A stretch of DNA of 64,000 nucleotides from Mariniphaga sp. (GCA_024636975.1 JAGXGA010000011.1:1-64000); one strand, 5' to 3'; shown: positions 53,488 to 63,286, counted from the stretch's first letter. Notes: generated by a model from the sequence alone, not told the origin. Numbers and translations are program-made.

Positions 53488-54422
53488 TTAAAAAGAGACT
53501 TTTTATAGGTTCATCCTCCGAAGAACTAAAATTAGCAGAGAAAGCAAAAGCAATTCTATCCGCAGACTTTGATGTAACCATATGGAATGAAAAAGTTTGG
53601 GATTCTTCGGTTTTTAAGATAAATCAAAATTTTCTGTCTGATTTACTTAAAGCAACTTTACAGTTTGATTTTGGAATTTTATTAGGCACTAATGACGACA
53701 AAGTCGAATTTAGGGGACAAGTAATGTTGCAACCAAGAGATAACGTGTTATTTGAATTAGGTTTGTTTACAGGTCGTTTAGGAACTTCAAAATGTGCGTT
53801 TCTAGTTGACAAAGAAATTAAACTTCTTTCTGATTTTGGTGGACTCTCCTTGGCAGTTTTTGATAATGGCAATGATAGCAGTTTTGAAAATGCGGTTAAG
53901 CAAGTCAAAGACCTTTTCATTTCAAGTTCAGATGATGAAATCAACTTTTTTCCTTCTGCTACATTAGCTTCAGTTTATTTGGAAAATCTTATTGTTCCAA
54001 CTTGTCGCTATTTAATTGAAAATAATGGATATGAACTTGAAGGTGTGAAATACAAAAAGTGCAAACTAAATATTATTGTTCCTGACAAAATCAATGATGA
54101 CGTTAATCTTCAATTCGAGAGATTAAAATCTTCTATTGACACTAAAAACGTTTCTTTCAAATATGCAGGCAGACCGAGAAATATTAGCATTGACACTCAA
54201 ATTAAAGAAGAAACACTAGTCTTTATAGACTTTCCGACAATAATCACAGGAATTAATTATGCTATTTCAAACCTACTACCCAACGACTTTAATAAACTGA
54301 GTCCAGATTATGACTCAATTCTTGAAAGAGAATTAAGACGATTTATTACAACATTAAAAAAGTTATTGATAAAACACGGATTTGATGAAATGGTGGTTGT
54401 AAAAAGAGAGAAAGATTTATGA
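53484..54422 (+). CDS. cap12: CBASS effector: TIR-STING (Cap12-like)
   Basis: A 312-residue effector. Residues about 4-140 are a Cap12-type TIR domain: RLFIGSSSEELKLAEKAKAIL, VTIWNE and PRDNVLFELGLFTGRLG, with Glu91 as the expected NADase residue. Residues about 155-312 fit the prokaryotic STING fold: SVYLENLIVPTCRYLIE, KLNIIVPDKIND, a YAGRPRN loop (Arg230/Arg232) and FIDFPTIITGINYAI followed by YDSILERELRRFITTLKKLL. In known systems the cyclic dinucleotide makes STING filaments, and the TIR then destroys NAD+ and stops growth. The gene directly follows the nucleotidyltransferase. Confidence 0.85.
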   Translation: MIKKRLFIGSSSEELKLAEKAKAILSADFDVTIWNEKVWDSSVFKINQNFLSDLLKATLQFDFGILLGTNDDKVEFRGQVMLQPRDNVLFELGLFTGRLGTSKCAFLVDKEIKLLSDFGGLSLAVFDNGNDSSFENAVKQVKDLFISSSDDEINFFPSATLASVYLENLIVPTCRYLIENNGYELEGVKYKKCKLNIIVPDKINDDVNLQFERLKSSIDTKNVSFKYAGRPRNISIDTQIKEETLVFIDFPTIITGINYAISNLLPNDFNKLSPDYDSILERELRRFITTLKKLLIKHGFDEMVVVKREKDL

Positions 54423-54690
54423 CTATTCTTATACTTAACGTTGTTTGCAAGGCTAAAAAGACCGAGGTATATTAATAAATGGACTAACAATTTGAAAAAA
54501 CAGACAAAAAAAATTGATTCTTTGATTGAAGGTTGGTGCAAGAAAAAATTAGTTTTTGCATACCCCCTTCTGCCCTTCAGGACAGTTGGGGAAGCCTATG
54601 TGCATTGCACACACAAATCGCACAAACCGACCCACAGACCAAAATTTGTAAATGAGTGCAATTTAGCCACCAAACAAAAACCGCCTCTCT
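54423..54690. other. Spacer between CBASS and DISARM-like modules
   Basis: The sequence begins with CTTAACGTTGTTTGCAAGGC, similar to the sequence before the CBASS pair. It later has GCACACACAAATCGCACAAACC and CAGACCAAAATTTGTAAATG words, which resemble GCACAAGCC and CAGACTCAAAATTGCAATAA after drmB (62701-62742). An open frame across it is repeat-like and not called. Confidence 0.35.
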
Positions 54691-57081
54691 ATGGTAAATC
54701 CTGAATATATTAGTCAACTTGTTATTCGTTCAAAAACAGAACTAAAAAAGCATTATAATCTAGAAGATATTGGATTTGACGACTTTGAAATTATCAACTT
54801 CTACCTAATTAATAAAACTCTAAACCAAGACAAATATAATTTGGCAATTAATGTTCCGCAAAGAGATGATAAAAGGGACTTCTACATCCCTGCAATATTA
54901 TCAGTTGCAGCGACCTTATTTTTTCAAAACTACATTGACGATAAAACAAAATACAAGAACGGTGATATTTTACAAAAAGACGGAAAAAGATACAGGTACG
55001 ACAAAAAGAACATTGATGGCACTCATACTTTATCTGGAAATGGATGTACATTACCAAGTGTAAAAGATAAATCATTAAAAAAGTATATTGTAACAACAGC
55101 AAACCTTACTGACAGAAAAGTCAAAACAAAATTTAATCATTATAAAAATCTTTTCAAACTCATATTTGGAGAAGATTATGTCCCCTCAAAATTCACATAT
55201 AAAACTGCAATTATTCTTGAAAAGAAAGATTTTTTAGAAACCCTTAATGACGAGAAGATACCAGAGATTGAATTGAAAAAGGCAATCCCTTTAAAATGGG
55301 TGACTAAAAAAGGGATTGAAAAAGATGAATCGGACTATATTCCAATTGAACCTATGATTTATCTTTTGCCAGATTATGAGACTTTTAAAGAGTTGGTTTT
55401 TGATGAAATAGAGAATTTAGATTCGGTAATTTTTATAGGGAAAAACAAGTACGAACCTTTTATCACTCAAATAAAGCGTGATTTACGGAAAGGCAATATC
55501 CCTAAAGCAATTTTTATCGGAAGTAATAATATTGAAAACTTTGATAATCTTAAAACTTGGAAATGGACTCAGTCAGAGACAAACTATTTTAACAACATTG
55601 AAGACAGTTCTATTGAATTGATAACCGTTAAGCCTGAAAGTTTTCTGAATAATATTGAAAAATTTGAGAAGCGGATTTTGGAAATTGATAATGAATACTG
55701 TTTCAATATTAAAAATCTTTTCAGACTTAAAAAGATACTTTATTCAACTGTTTTGCCGAGCAAATCCCTTCGCCTTGCAAGTCAGCTAGAATACATTAAT
55801 CATATTTATGAAAAAGAGATTAAAAGTATCGTTTCTGAATCCTTTTTAGAAATTAATGAGAACCCAGAAAAGATTATAAATGAACTAACAGTATTAGCGA
55901 AAGAAATAATAAACAGTATTTCAACTGAAAAATTCAATCAGTTAATTCGGTTAGAAAAGACAGATATTTTAATTGTTTCAGAAAGATTTAAGGATGCTTG
56001 GCAAGAAGACCTTAATAGTAAAGAATTCGTTAGCACTTTTGGGAAGACAAAGCTGCTTAGTTTCAAAGAATTCAAGCAGCAAATCGGTAAATTCAAATCA
56101 AGAAAAAATATATCAATACTTACAATATTTGGATTCTCAGATATTCCAACTGATATTTTGCGAATTATTTCCCAAACATCCAACAATTTTTCATTAGTCT
56201 TATATCCAGAAGAAAATCAACTTGTTGAGAAGCTTTTAAATAAATGTCAGAATGAATCAAATCAGGAATTCGGGTCAACAGAACGATATATTTTGAGCAA
56301 GATAGAATACCCAATAGTTGAAAAGGATGAGGATATCTCCGGTATCATTTTAAAATTCTACGAACAAGAAAGCTTTGAAAATAAATCATATCATTATGAG
56401 TATAGTGAAAATATAGAATATGAAATCACTTCTATTGGTGGTGAAAAAACCATTTTGGAAGGTAGCAAGACAATACTACTTTCAAAAGATAATTTAAAAA
56501 GAAAAGAGAAAGTTTCAAATCTTATTATTGGAGATAATATCAGGATTTACGAGAATACTTCAAAGGAAAGATTATTTCAAATTGCAACAGAGAATGACAA
56601 GAAAGGAAAACTTATTGAAATCATTGAAACTTCCAAAATATGGAAGCAATGTCTTAAAAATTATTTTGTAAAAAAAGAATCTACAAACTTTGGTTTTGAA
56701 GAATTGTTAGCTGAACTTGTTGTTAATGGTGCTAAAATTCAAATCATTACAGTAAAAAAATGGCTCAGCCTAGAAGATAAGGATTTATTTCCATCACAAA
56801 CACTGAACTTAATAGCAATTAAGAAGACCATTGACTGTGATGTCTTTAATAATAGTTTCGATGATATTAAACGTTGCAAAAAAGCATACAGAAGTATAAT
56901 GATAGCCTTGGGAAGAGACCTAAGCGATGAAATAATGGATTACATAATTTCTGACAAAAAAGTTATTGGTAAAATATTAGAACAATTTAGCGAAGAACAT
57001 ATTGCTAAATTTATTGATGCAAGTGCGCCATTACAAACAATTGAAAAAATTCAAATACTTGAAAATTGTGAACATGAGTAA
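54691..57081 (+). CDS. drmE: DISARM-associated protein DrmE
   Basis: A 796-residue protein without membrane segments. I identify it as DrmE from position (first gene, directly upstream of and overlapping drmA), length (DrmE is about 800 residues) and sequence style (IYLLPDYETFKELVFDEIENLDSVIFIGKNKYEPFI, KAIFIGSNNIENFDNLKTWKW). No known enzymatic motif is visible. The role of DrmE in class 2 DISARM is unknown. The ATG at 54691 starts inside the string CTCTATGGTAAATCC without a strong ribosome site. The gene is markedly AT-rich. Confidence 0.72.
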   Translation: MVNPEYISQLVIRSKTELKKHYNLEDIGFDDFEIINFYLINKTLNQDKYNLAINVPQRDDKRDFYIPAILSVAATLFFQNYIDDKTKYKNGDILQKDGKRYRYDKKNIDGTHTLSGNGCTLPSVKDKSLKKYIVTTANLTDRKVKTKFNHYKNLFKLIFGEDYVPSKFTYKTAIILEKKDFLETLNDEKIPEIELKKAIPLKWVTKKGIEKDESDYIPIEPMIYLLPDYETFKELVFDEIENLDSVIFIGKNKYEPFITQIKRDLRKGNIPKAIFIGSNNIENFDNLKTWKWTQSETNYFNNIEDSSIELITVKPESFLNNIEKFEKRILEIDNEYCFNIKNLFRLKKILYSTVLPSKSLRLASQLEYINHIYEKEIKSIVSESFLEINENPEKIINELTVLAKEIINSISTEKFNQLIRLEKTDILIVSERFKDAWQEDLNSKEFVSTFGKTKLLSFKEFKQQIGKFKSRKNISILTIFGFSDIPTDILRIISQTSNNFSLVLYPEENQLVEKLLNKCQNESNQEFGSTERYILSKIEYPIVEKDEDISGIILKFYEQESFENKSYHYEYSENIEYEITSIGGEKTILEGSKTILLSKDNLKRKEKVSNLIIGDNIRIYENTSKERLFQIATENDKKGKLIEIIETSKIWKQCLKNYFVKKESTNFGFEELLAELVVNGAKIQIITVKKWLSLEDKDLFPSQTLNLIAIKKTIDCDVFNNSFDDIKRCKKAYRSIMIALGRDLSDEIMDYIISDKKVIGKILEQFSEEHIAKFIDASAPLQTIEKIQILENCEHE

Positions 57082-60000
57082 TATAGATGATAATTTAGCA
57101 AGGCAAAAATTTCAGGACAGAATAACCAAAGGTATGTTAGGTCCAGGTTCTGATACTTGGGGAGTAGCCGACAATGAAGAAATCATCTCAGATTATCCCT
57201 TAATAAGATATTTTACAGGAGTTTTATTTCCAGACAAAACTAATCCTGATACACAGTTAGACAGCGATACTGCGGATGTTGAAAATGAAAGTGAAGAGAA
57301 TGAAGAACTGGAAGAATCCAATATTAAAAAAGAAGTTTTAGATATTATAGAAGAGAATAGTGTTTCAACAAAGAAGGAAAATGAAGAAGATTTGACACTT
57401 AGCCAAAATAGCTTTTTCCCAACAAATATTGGTCTTACAATTTGTCTTACCGATTCAGTTGAAAACGTAAATGTTGATTTTTCATTTGGACTTTATTATC
57501 AACCAACCTTTAAAGAAAAAAAAATCAAAATTAATAAAGCTGGGTATGATTCATTTTTTGAAGATAAAATTCCTTACCAATTACCATTTAAAGATAAATT
57601 GAAATTTGATGGTGAGTTTATGTTTCTTGAAAATGATTTGGATGGTCATTCTGGAGGACGTGATAAAATCCGTAGTGGGGATTATCAAAGTTTTGACGAA
57701 TTCAGAAACAGTAAAAACTTAGTCGATACTTCTGCTAAGTATTACATTGGTTATCTTGAAAAATTAATTAGCAGGGCATGGAAAAGAAAGCATTTTTTGC
57801 GAAAACTTACGATTAAAATTGAACCGACTTCTGAACCAATTACAATTGAACTTCCGGATAAATTACATAAAGAACTAAAGGTTGGCTACAATGTAAAAAC
57901 ATACTTTCATCAAGGTAGGAAATATGTAAAGATACAACTCGTTAATATTTCAGTTCCCCATCCTAAAAATAAGTTCTCTAATAAAAATGAGAAACTAAAT
58001 TCAAAATGTTTATTTCAAGCAGATATATCTGTTACGTCAAATAATATTTTGCCATATAAAACGCAGTATGAGCGATTTCCTTTCGACAATGAAGCCGAAA
58101 GATTAAATTTCATTTACCGTAAGATTAAATCATTCGGAATAGGACATAATTGTGCCGTGGATTGGGAAGGTGAAAAACCGACCATAATTAAGACGAGCTT
58201 TTTACCTCATGCTGATATTAAAGATGTAAAAAACGATTTTGACGATGCTAATGACACAAAACTTAATGATGCTTTAAATATTAAGAATCTATCAACTTTT
58301 GGTTTACCCAAAAACAAGGTTATTGAAAGCTTGAAATATTTCATTTCACTGTATGAACAATGGATAATAAATCAAAAATTACAAACTAAAAGTCTTGATT
58401 TTAACGATACTGAAATAAGTTTAGCTATTATTTCAAAACAAACCGAAAACCTAAACAGGTTAAAAGAAAGCATCGTATTGCTTGAAGATGATAATATCTT
58501 CAAAGCCTTTCAAATGGCAAATACAGCAATGTATATCCAAATGGTAACTTCAAATGATAAAGATTTTGGGAAAGACGAAAAGGAATTATCGGAACTTACC
58601 CATAATGTTGATTACAATAGTCTTGATTTTTTTAGGAAATACAATGCAGAGCAAAGAAAAATTGAAGGCAAAATAAAGTTTATTCTAAGATATAGACCAT
58701 TTCAATTAGCGTTTATGCTTCTCAGTATTGATGGAGTTGTAAATAATCAAAGTAAGTCGAGAAAAGAAATTGTTGATTTGATATGGTTTCCCACAGGTGG
58801 TGGAAAAACAGAAGCATATCTTGCCGTTACAGCTCTTGCAATTATTTGGAGACGTTTAAATAATGAAATTGGATATGAAGGAACTACTGTAATAATGCGT
58901 TATACTTTACGGTTGTTAACAGCTCAGCAATTTGAACGGGCATCTCGATTAATTTCCGCACTTGAATTTCTGAGGCAACAACCTGAATTTAATGCTGTTT
59001 TACGAACAGAACCAATTTCAATCGGCCTTTGGGTTGGAATGGCTTCAACTCCAAATAAACTTGAAGTTGCAAAAAAGAAAATTGATGAAATTGAAAAAGA
59101 ATGTGACCGAAAAAATGGGAATCCGAAAGAAAAAAATATATTTCAAATAAGTGCCTGCCCTTGGTGTGGAACAAAACTTATTTCGAAAAATGAAGGTAAA
59201 TGGGATTATGGTTTTGATTATACCCGAACCGATTTAAAGCTTAACTGCCTCAATAAAAATTGCGCATTTCATAAAAAGCTTCCAATACAAGTTGTTGATG
59301 AGCTTTTATACGAAAATCCACCAACTCTCCTATTTGGAACGGTCGACAAATTTGCAATGTTAGCTTGGCAAGAAAAAGCATTTATGTTTTTCAATACTCA
59401 TGACGATAGTAAACTACCACCCGATTTAATTATTCAAGATGAACTTCACCTATTGAGTGGTCCTTTAGGTTCTATAACTGGCATTTACGAAAGTGTAATA
59501 GAATTACTTTCCACAAAAAATGGGCATGCTCCTAAAATAATTGCGTCAACGGCGACAACTCGAAATACAGATTCGCAAATAAAAAAATTGTATGGGAATA
59601 GAAACGTAAATGTGTTTCCACCAACAGGGATTACGCAAGAAGACAGCTTTTTCGCGAAGGAAGATAATAGTAAAAGCAAGAGAAGATATTTGGGTTTTAT
59701 GCCTACTGGGAAAACTGCAATTGACACACAGTTACAAATACTTGCTCATTTATTGGTTGCTCGCTTAGAAGTTTATCTTGATAACAAAACCAAAGGCTCT
59801 GCAAATAATTATTGGAGCCTCGTTTCTTATTACAACAGCTTACGTGATGTTGGGCGTACAAATAATAAAGTTGGGGATGAAATAACAACTTATACTGGAT
59901 TCTTACAAAATAGACTTTCATCTATTTTTCCTGGTTCTATCGATGACTACAGGTATAATTTCTTAGGAATTTACTCAAGAACAAAAGAACTTACAAGTAG

Positions 60001-60730
60001 AATTCAAAGTGAAAGAATTAAGGAAACGCTGAGTGAAATTGAAAGAGAATTTTCAGAAAAAAGCTTTTCAACCGACGAAACAGGTAGGAAATATTTGAAT
60101 GATGTTGTCGATATAATTCTTGCAACAAATATGATTTCGGTTGGAATTGATATAAGTCGGTTGAATATCATGTTGTTGAATGGAATGCCAAAGAATATTG
60201 CAGAATACATTCAGGCATCAAGTCGTGTTGGTAGAAGCACAAAGGGACTTGCAATAACACTTTTTGACCCGAATAGGGCAAGAGAAAAATCTTATTTTGA
60301 ACATTTTAAAACCTTCCATCAAACTTTTTACAAAGCTGTAGAGCCAATAAGTGTTACTCCATTTACTGAGAATACAATCAATAAAATGCTATCAAGTATG
60401 CTTGTTGCCTTTATACGTCAAAACTACCCGGGAGAGTTAAACCGAAAGAATCAAGCTGGCTATTTTACTAAAGATAAAATTCAACCTTTATTAGCATTTA
60501 TAAAAAACCGTTTCATAAATCAAAAAGATGATTGTGAATTGTTTGAGAGAGAGATAAAAAGATTAGCAGATGAATGGGAGGAAAAGATAAGTCAAGTCAA
60601 TTTACAAAAGTATGATGAGCTTTTATTGAAACCAGGTGAACATGATGGAGATATTGAAGATTGGATTTTAATGCAATCTATGCGAGAAGTTGACACAAAT
60701 ACCTACATCCAAATTAAAGGAAACAAATAG
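57074..60730 (+). CDS. drmA: DISARM helicase DrmA
   Basis: A 1218-residue SF2-type helicase. The N-terminal part has an acidic segment (about 60-100, VENESEENEELEE) and a domain beginning FFPTNIGLTICLTDSV. The motor has Walker A WFPTGGGKTEAYLA (near 572), Walker B variant IIQDELHLLSG (near 789), motif III STATTR and motif VI QASSRVGRS (near 1050). A zinc-binding insertion (CPWCG near 694, CLNKNCAFH near 725) interrupts the motor. DrmA with DrmB binds phage DNA in DISARM. The ATG at 57074 overlaps the drmE stop by eight bases; the frame is open 24 codons further up but that part lies wholly inside drmE. Confidence 0.88.
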   Translation: MSNIDDNLARQKFQDRITKGMLGPGSDTWGVADNEEIISDYPLIRYFTGVLFPDKTNPDTQLDSDTADVENESEENEELEESNIKKEVLDIIEENSVSTKKENEEDLTLSQNSFFPTNIGLTICLTDSVENVNVDFSFGLYYQPTFKEKKIKINKAGYDSFFEDKIPYQLPFKDKLKFDGEFMFLENDLDGHSGGRDKIRSGDYQSFDEFRNSKNLVDTSAKYYIGYLEKLISRAWKRKHFLRKLTIKIEPTSEPITIELPDKLHKELKVGYNVKTYFHQGRKYVKIQLVNISVPHPKNKFSNKNEKLNSKCLFQADISVTSNNILPYKTQYERFPFDNEAERLNFIYRKIKSFGIGHNCAVDWEGEKPTIIKTSFLPHADIKDVKNDFDDANDTKLNDALNIKNLSTFGLPKNKVIESLKYFISLYEQWIINQKLQTKSLDFNDTEISLAIISKQTENLNRLKESIVLLEDDNIFKAFQMANTAMYIQMVTSNDKDFGKDEKELSELTHNVDYNSLDFFRKYNAEQRKIEGKIKFILRYRPFQLAFMLLSIDGVVNNQSKSRKEIVDLIWFPTGGGKTEAYLAVTALAIIWRRLNNEIGYEGTTVIMRYTLRLLTAQQFERASRLISALEFLRQQPEFNAVLRTEPISIGLWVGMASTPNKLEVAKKKIDEIEKECDRKNGNPKEKNIFQISACPWCGTKLISKNEGKWDYGFDYTRTDLKLNCLNKNCAFHKKLPIQVVDELLYENPPTLLFGTVDKFAMLAWQEKAFMFFNTHDDSKLPPDLIIQDELHLLSGPLGSITGIYESVIELLSTKNGHAPKIIASTATTRNTDSQIKKLYGNRNVNVFPPTGITQEDSFFAKEDNSKSKRRYLGFMPTGKTAIDTQLQILAHLLVARLEVYLDNKTKGSANNYWSLVSYYNSLRDVGRTNNKVGDEITTYTGFLQNRLSSIFPGSIDDYRYNFLGIYSRTKELTSRIQSERIKETLSEIEREFSEKSFSTDETGRKYLNDVVDIILATNMISVGIDISRLNIMLLNGMPKNIAEYIQASSRVGRSTKGLAITLFDPNRAREKSYFEHFKTFHQTFYKAVEPISVTPFTENTINKMLSSMLVAFIRQNYPGELNRKNQAGYFTKDKIQPLLAFIKNRFINQKDDCELFEREIKRLADEWEEKISQVNLQKYDELLLKPGEHDGDIEDWILMQSMREVDTNTYIQIKGNK

Positions 60731-60732
60731 TT

Positions 60733-62667
60733 ATGCCACATACAGAGATACAATCACGCAAAGTTATTAGCTCCTACGGAGGTGTTGGTTCCATTATTGA
60801 AACTCCAAATGGGGCAATGATGATAGAAAATTTTGACCAATGGTCTTTCTTTAAAGCAATAATAGAAGGTAATCTTGAAAAATTAGATTATACGATTGAA
60901 GACAATCGGCTTTTAAACAGATTAAAGAACGAAAATGGATTTCCAAGATTATCTGCTTTTTTAAGAATTCCATCAAATGTTGCAAACCCAAACAATCAAA
61001 GTGCACCCTTACACCCTTATCGGTTTATTAGTTCAAAATATTTTCCAGAATGGTTTTATTGCAATAAATGTGAGCGTTTTCACAATATCTCTGATTGGTG
61101 GGAGGGCTGGAAAAGAACTCTTTCAAAATACAAAGAGCCAAATGATAAAATTAGAGATTTATTCTATAACTCGCCAAGATGTTTTTATTGCTATGACAGT
61201 GCAAAGACCAAACAAAAGAGAGATAAAAAACGTAAGAAATTTTATTATGAATTAGAGCAAGTTCGATTTATACTAACCTCTCCGAAAGGCGATATTTATG
61301 ATATTCCTTGGGATAAATGGAATATTGCAGTAAAAGTAAGTCAGGATAATGAATCAAGGCTTACAATAAGAATGGATGATGACGAACTGTGCTGTGAAAA
61401 TCAACAGCTAAAATATTACAAATCAACTAAGTTCTCAGATTTGTCTGGTATTAGAATCTCATGCAACAGTTGTGGAAAATCAAATACATTGGCTGGTTTA
61501 TTTAAATTAGAAATGATTGTAAATGAATCAACTAAACTAAACCGAAAGATAGTTATTAGAACCAGTAACAGTGTTTATTATCCAATTTTAGTAAGTAGTA
61601 TTTATCTGCCTGCGCAATTAGAAATTAGCGGAAGTGATTCTGACAAAATAGATAAGTGGTTGGAAAAAGGAAAGTCAATAGACTTCATTGTTGAAGTTTT
61701 TGAGGACGAATATTCTGAAGCATCAATTTTAAAATACATCAATGGAAATGTTGAAAATATTTTTGAACCTGAAGAAGAATATCGTTTAAAAGAATACAAT
61801 TTCATTACATTTCCTGAGCGTATTTCGTACCCAGAAAAAGATTCAGAAAAAAGAAATCTGATTTTTAAGAGACAAAAAATATCTTCTCTTGAAAAATATG
61901 GAATTTCGAATCTTACACAAATTAAAAGACTTAAATTAACGACAGTTCAAGTTGCATATACTCGTCAAGAACCACTAAGCCAAAACGAGTTTCTACAAGG
62001 TGTTGATGGAGATTCAAAAATTAAAGCAAAATATACTTCAAAATGGGCAAATCAAACCGAATATCTACCTGCTGTTGAAAGTTTTGGTGAAGGCATTTTT
62101 ATTAATCTTAATAATAATAAAATCGAAACATGGTTAGATGAATCTTTTAAAAGTAAAGGGTTTGCCCAGCGAATATTAACGATTAAAGATAATATCCAAA
62201 ATCACGATTATATTGATAAAGGTAAATTCAAAAGTGATAGGCATTTGGGTAAATTCATTTTAATTCATACACTATCTCATATTCTGATTAAAGAATTTGA
62301 ATTTCTTGTCGGTTACCCTGCAACGTCTTTAAATGAAAGACTTTTTATTGATGAAATGGAAATGTCAGGAATGTTAATTTATACAGTTGCTGGTGCAGAG
62401 GGAAGTTTCGGTGGTCTTGTTTCACAAGGGACTGAGGAAATTTTTGAAAGAATCATAAAGTCTGCTCTTTTTAGGGCCACGGATTGTGCTTCTGACCCAA
62501 TTTGTTTTCACACCATGGATGGCCAAGGAGTTGGTGGATTAAATATGGCTGCTTGTTATTCATGTTCGTTACTTCCTGAGACTTCATGCGAAGAATTTAA
62601 TAGTTTTCTTGACAGAGGATTGTTGATAGATATTGATAATGGATTTTTTAAAGATGACATCGTGTAA
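60733..62667 (+). CDS. drmB: DISARM DUF1998 protein DrmB
   Basis: A 644-residue protein. The N-terminus is the DrmB type (SRKVISSYGGVGSIIETPNGAMMIENFDQW). Zinc-ribbon cysteines follow at about 110 (YCNKCERFHN), 150 (CFYCYD) and 243 (CNSCGKSN). The C-terminal DUF1998 domain has HTLSHILIKEFEFLVGYPATSLNERLF, TVAGAEGSFGGLVSQG and a closing Cys cluster (CASDPICFHTMDG, CYSCSLLPETSCEEFN). DrmB forms the DNA-binding DrmAB complex with the helicase. It starts 2 bases after drmA. No drmC or methyltransferase gene follows. Confidence 0.88.
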   Translation: MPHTEIQSRKVISSYGGVGSIIETPNGAMMIENFDQWSFFKAIIEGNLEKLDYTIEDNRLLNRLKNENGFPRLSAFLRIPSNVANPNNQSAPLHPYRFISSKYFPEWFYCNKCERFHNISDWWEGWKRTLSKYKEPNDKIRDLFYNSPRCFYCYDSAKTKQKRDKKRKKFYYELEQVRFILTSPKGDIYDIPWDKWNIAVKVSQDNESRLTIRMDDDELCCENQQLKYYKSTKFSDLSGIRISCNSCGKSNTLAGLFKLEMIVNESTKLNRKIVIRTSNSVYYPILVSSIYLPAQLEISGSDSDKIDKWLEKGKSIDFIVEVFEDEYSEASILKYINGNVENIFEPEEEYRLKEYNFITFPERISYPEKDSEKRNLIFKRQKISSLEKYGISNLTQIKRLKLTTVQVAYTRQEPLSQNEFLQGVDGDSKIKAKYTSKWANQTEYLPAVESFGEGIFINLNNNKIETWLDESFKSKGFAQRILTIKDNIQNHDYIDKGKFKSDRHLGKFILIHTLSHILIKEFEFLVGYPATSLNERLFIDEMEMSGMLIYTVAGAEGSFGGLVSQGTEEIFERIIKSALFRATDCASDPICFHTMDGQGVGGLNMAACYSCSLLPETSCEEFNSFLDRGLLIDIDNGFFKDDIV

Positions 62668-63124
62668 GAAGCCAACCCGCACAGCCAAGCAAAATTGCAA
62701 TTCGCACAAGCCATCGTTCAGACTCAAAATTGCAATAAAGCTTGTCTGTTTGTCAACGCTTTTTTCTCCGACCCGAAAAACAAAATAGGGATAGTACTAA
62801 ATTGAAAATTAAGGAGTTTTTTTAAAAGAAAGTAAGCATTCGGCTATCCACGTCCAATAATATCCAATAATTTTTATAGTTAATTGCAGACAAAGATTGA
62901 ATTTTCAATAAAATTTGAGATAAATGAAGGGATTTGTCCAAAGAACTCCAACTTTTTTTGGAATCAGTCGGACACGGGTTTGCACTGCTGTGCTTTCTTC
63001 CGGTTAATTGTCTGAACCATGAATCACAAGATTACCATGATTTACCTGATTTCTTCTAATCATGGACATCGGGTAAATGTCTGAACCACGATTCACAGGA
63101 TTTTCATGATTACCAGATGCTTAC
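62668..63124. repeat. Right flank of the island with R6 element
   Basis: Immediately after drmB come GCACAGCCAAGCAAAATTGC, GCACAAGCC and TCAGACTCAAAATTGCAA words, like those before drmE. The next 250 bases are AT-rich and featureless. An R6 element lies at 63005-63120 and is cut off where the IS21-type end begins. No drmC-like frame exists in this space. Confidence 0.55.
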
Positions 63125-63286
63125 TGATTATTCCGGACAAATTGTACCACCTATTCCGGGGTAAAGTGTACCACCTTTTTCAGGATGAACTTGTTTTACA
63201 AAAATGCATATTTTATTAATTGATATTTTATTTTGCTTAAAATATATTTTGACATGATGTCATGCTTTCGCAGTGACTTTTCTTTC

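Noticed and set aside
52429-54422. Pycsar system instead of CBASS
   Set aside because: Pycsar uses a class III pyrimidine cyclase. Here the enzyme is a DncV/cGAS-type nucleotidyltransferase with a GS...DxD core, and the effector's sensor half looks like STING.
54441-54704. 87-codon frame between the CBASS and drm modules
   Set aside because: It has Lys/His-rich low-complexity sequence, spans a junction-like spacer and overlaps the drmE start; no family is recognisable.
57074-62667. Other helicase/DUF1998 defence systems such as Druantia or Dpd
   Set aside because: Gene order and sizes (796, 1218, 644 residues), the DELH helicase with a zinc insertion and the YGGVGS start of the DUF1998 protein fit drmE-drmA-drmB best.
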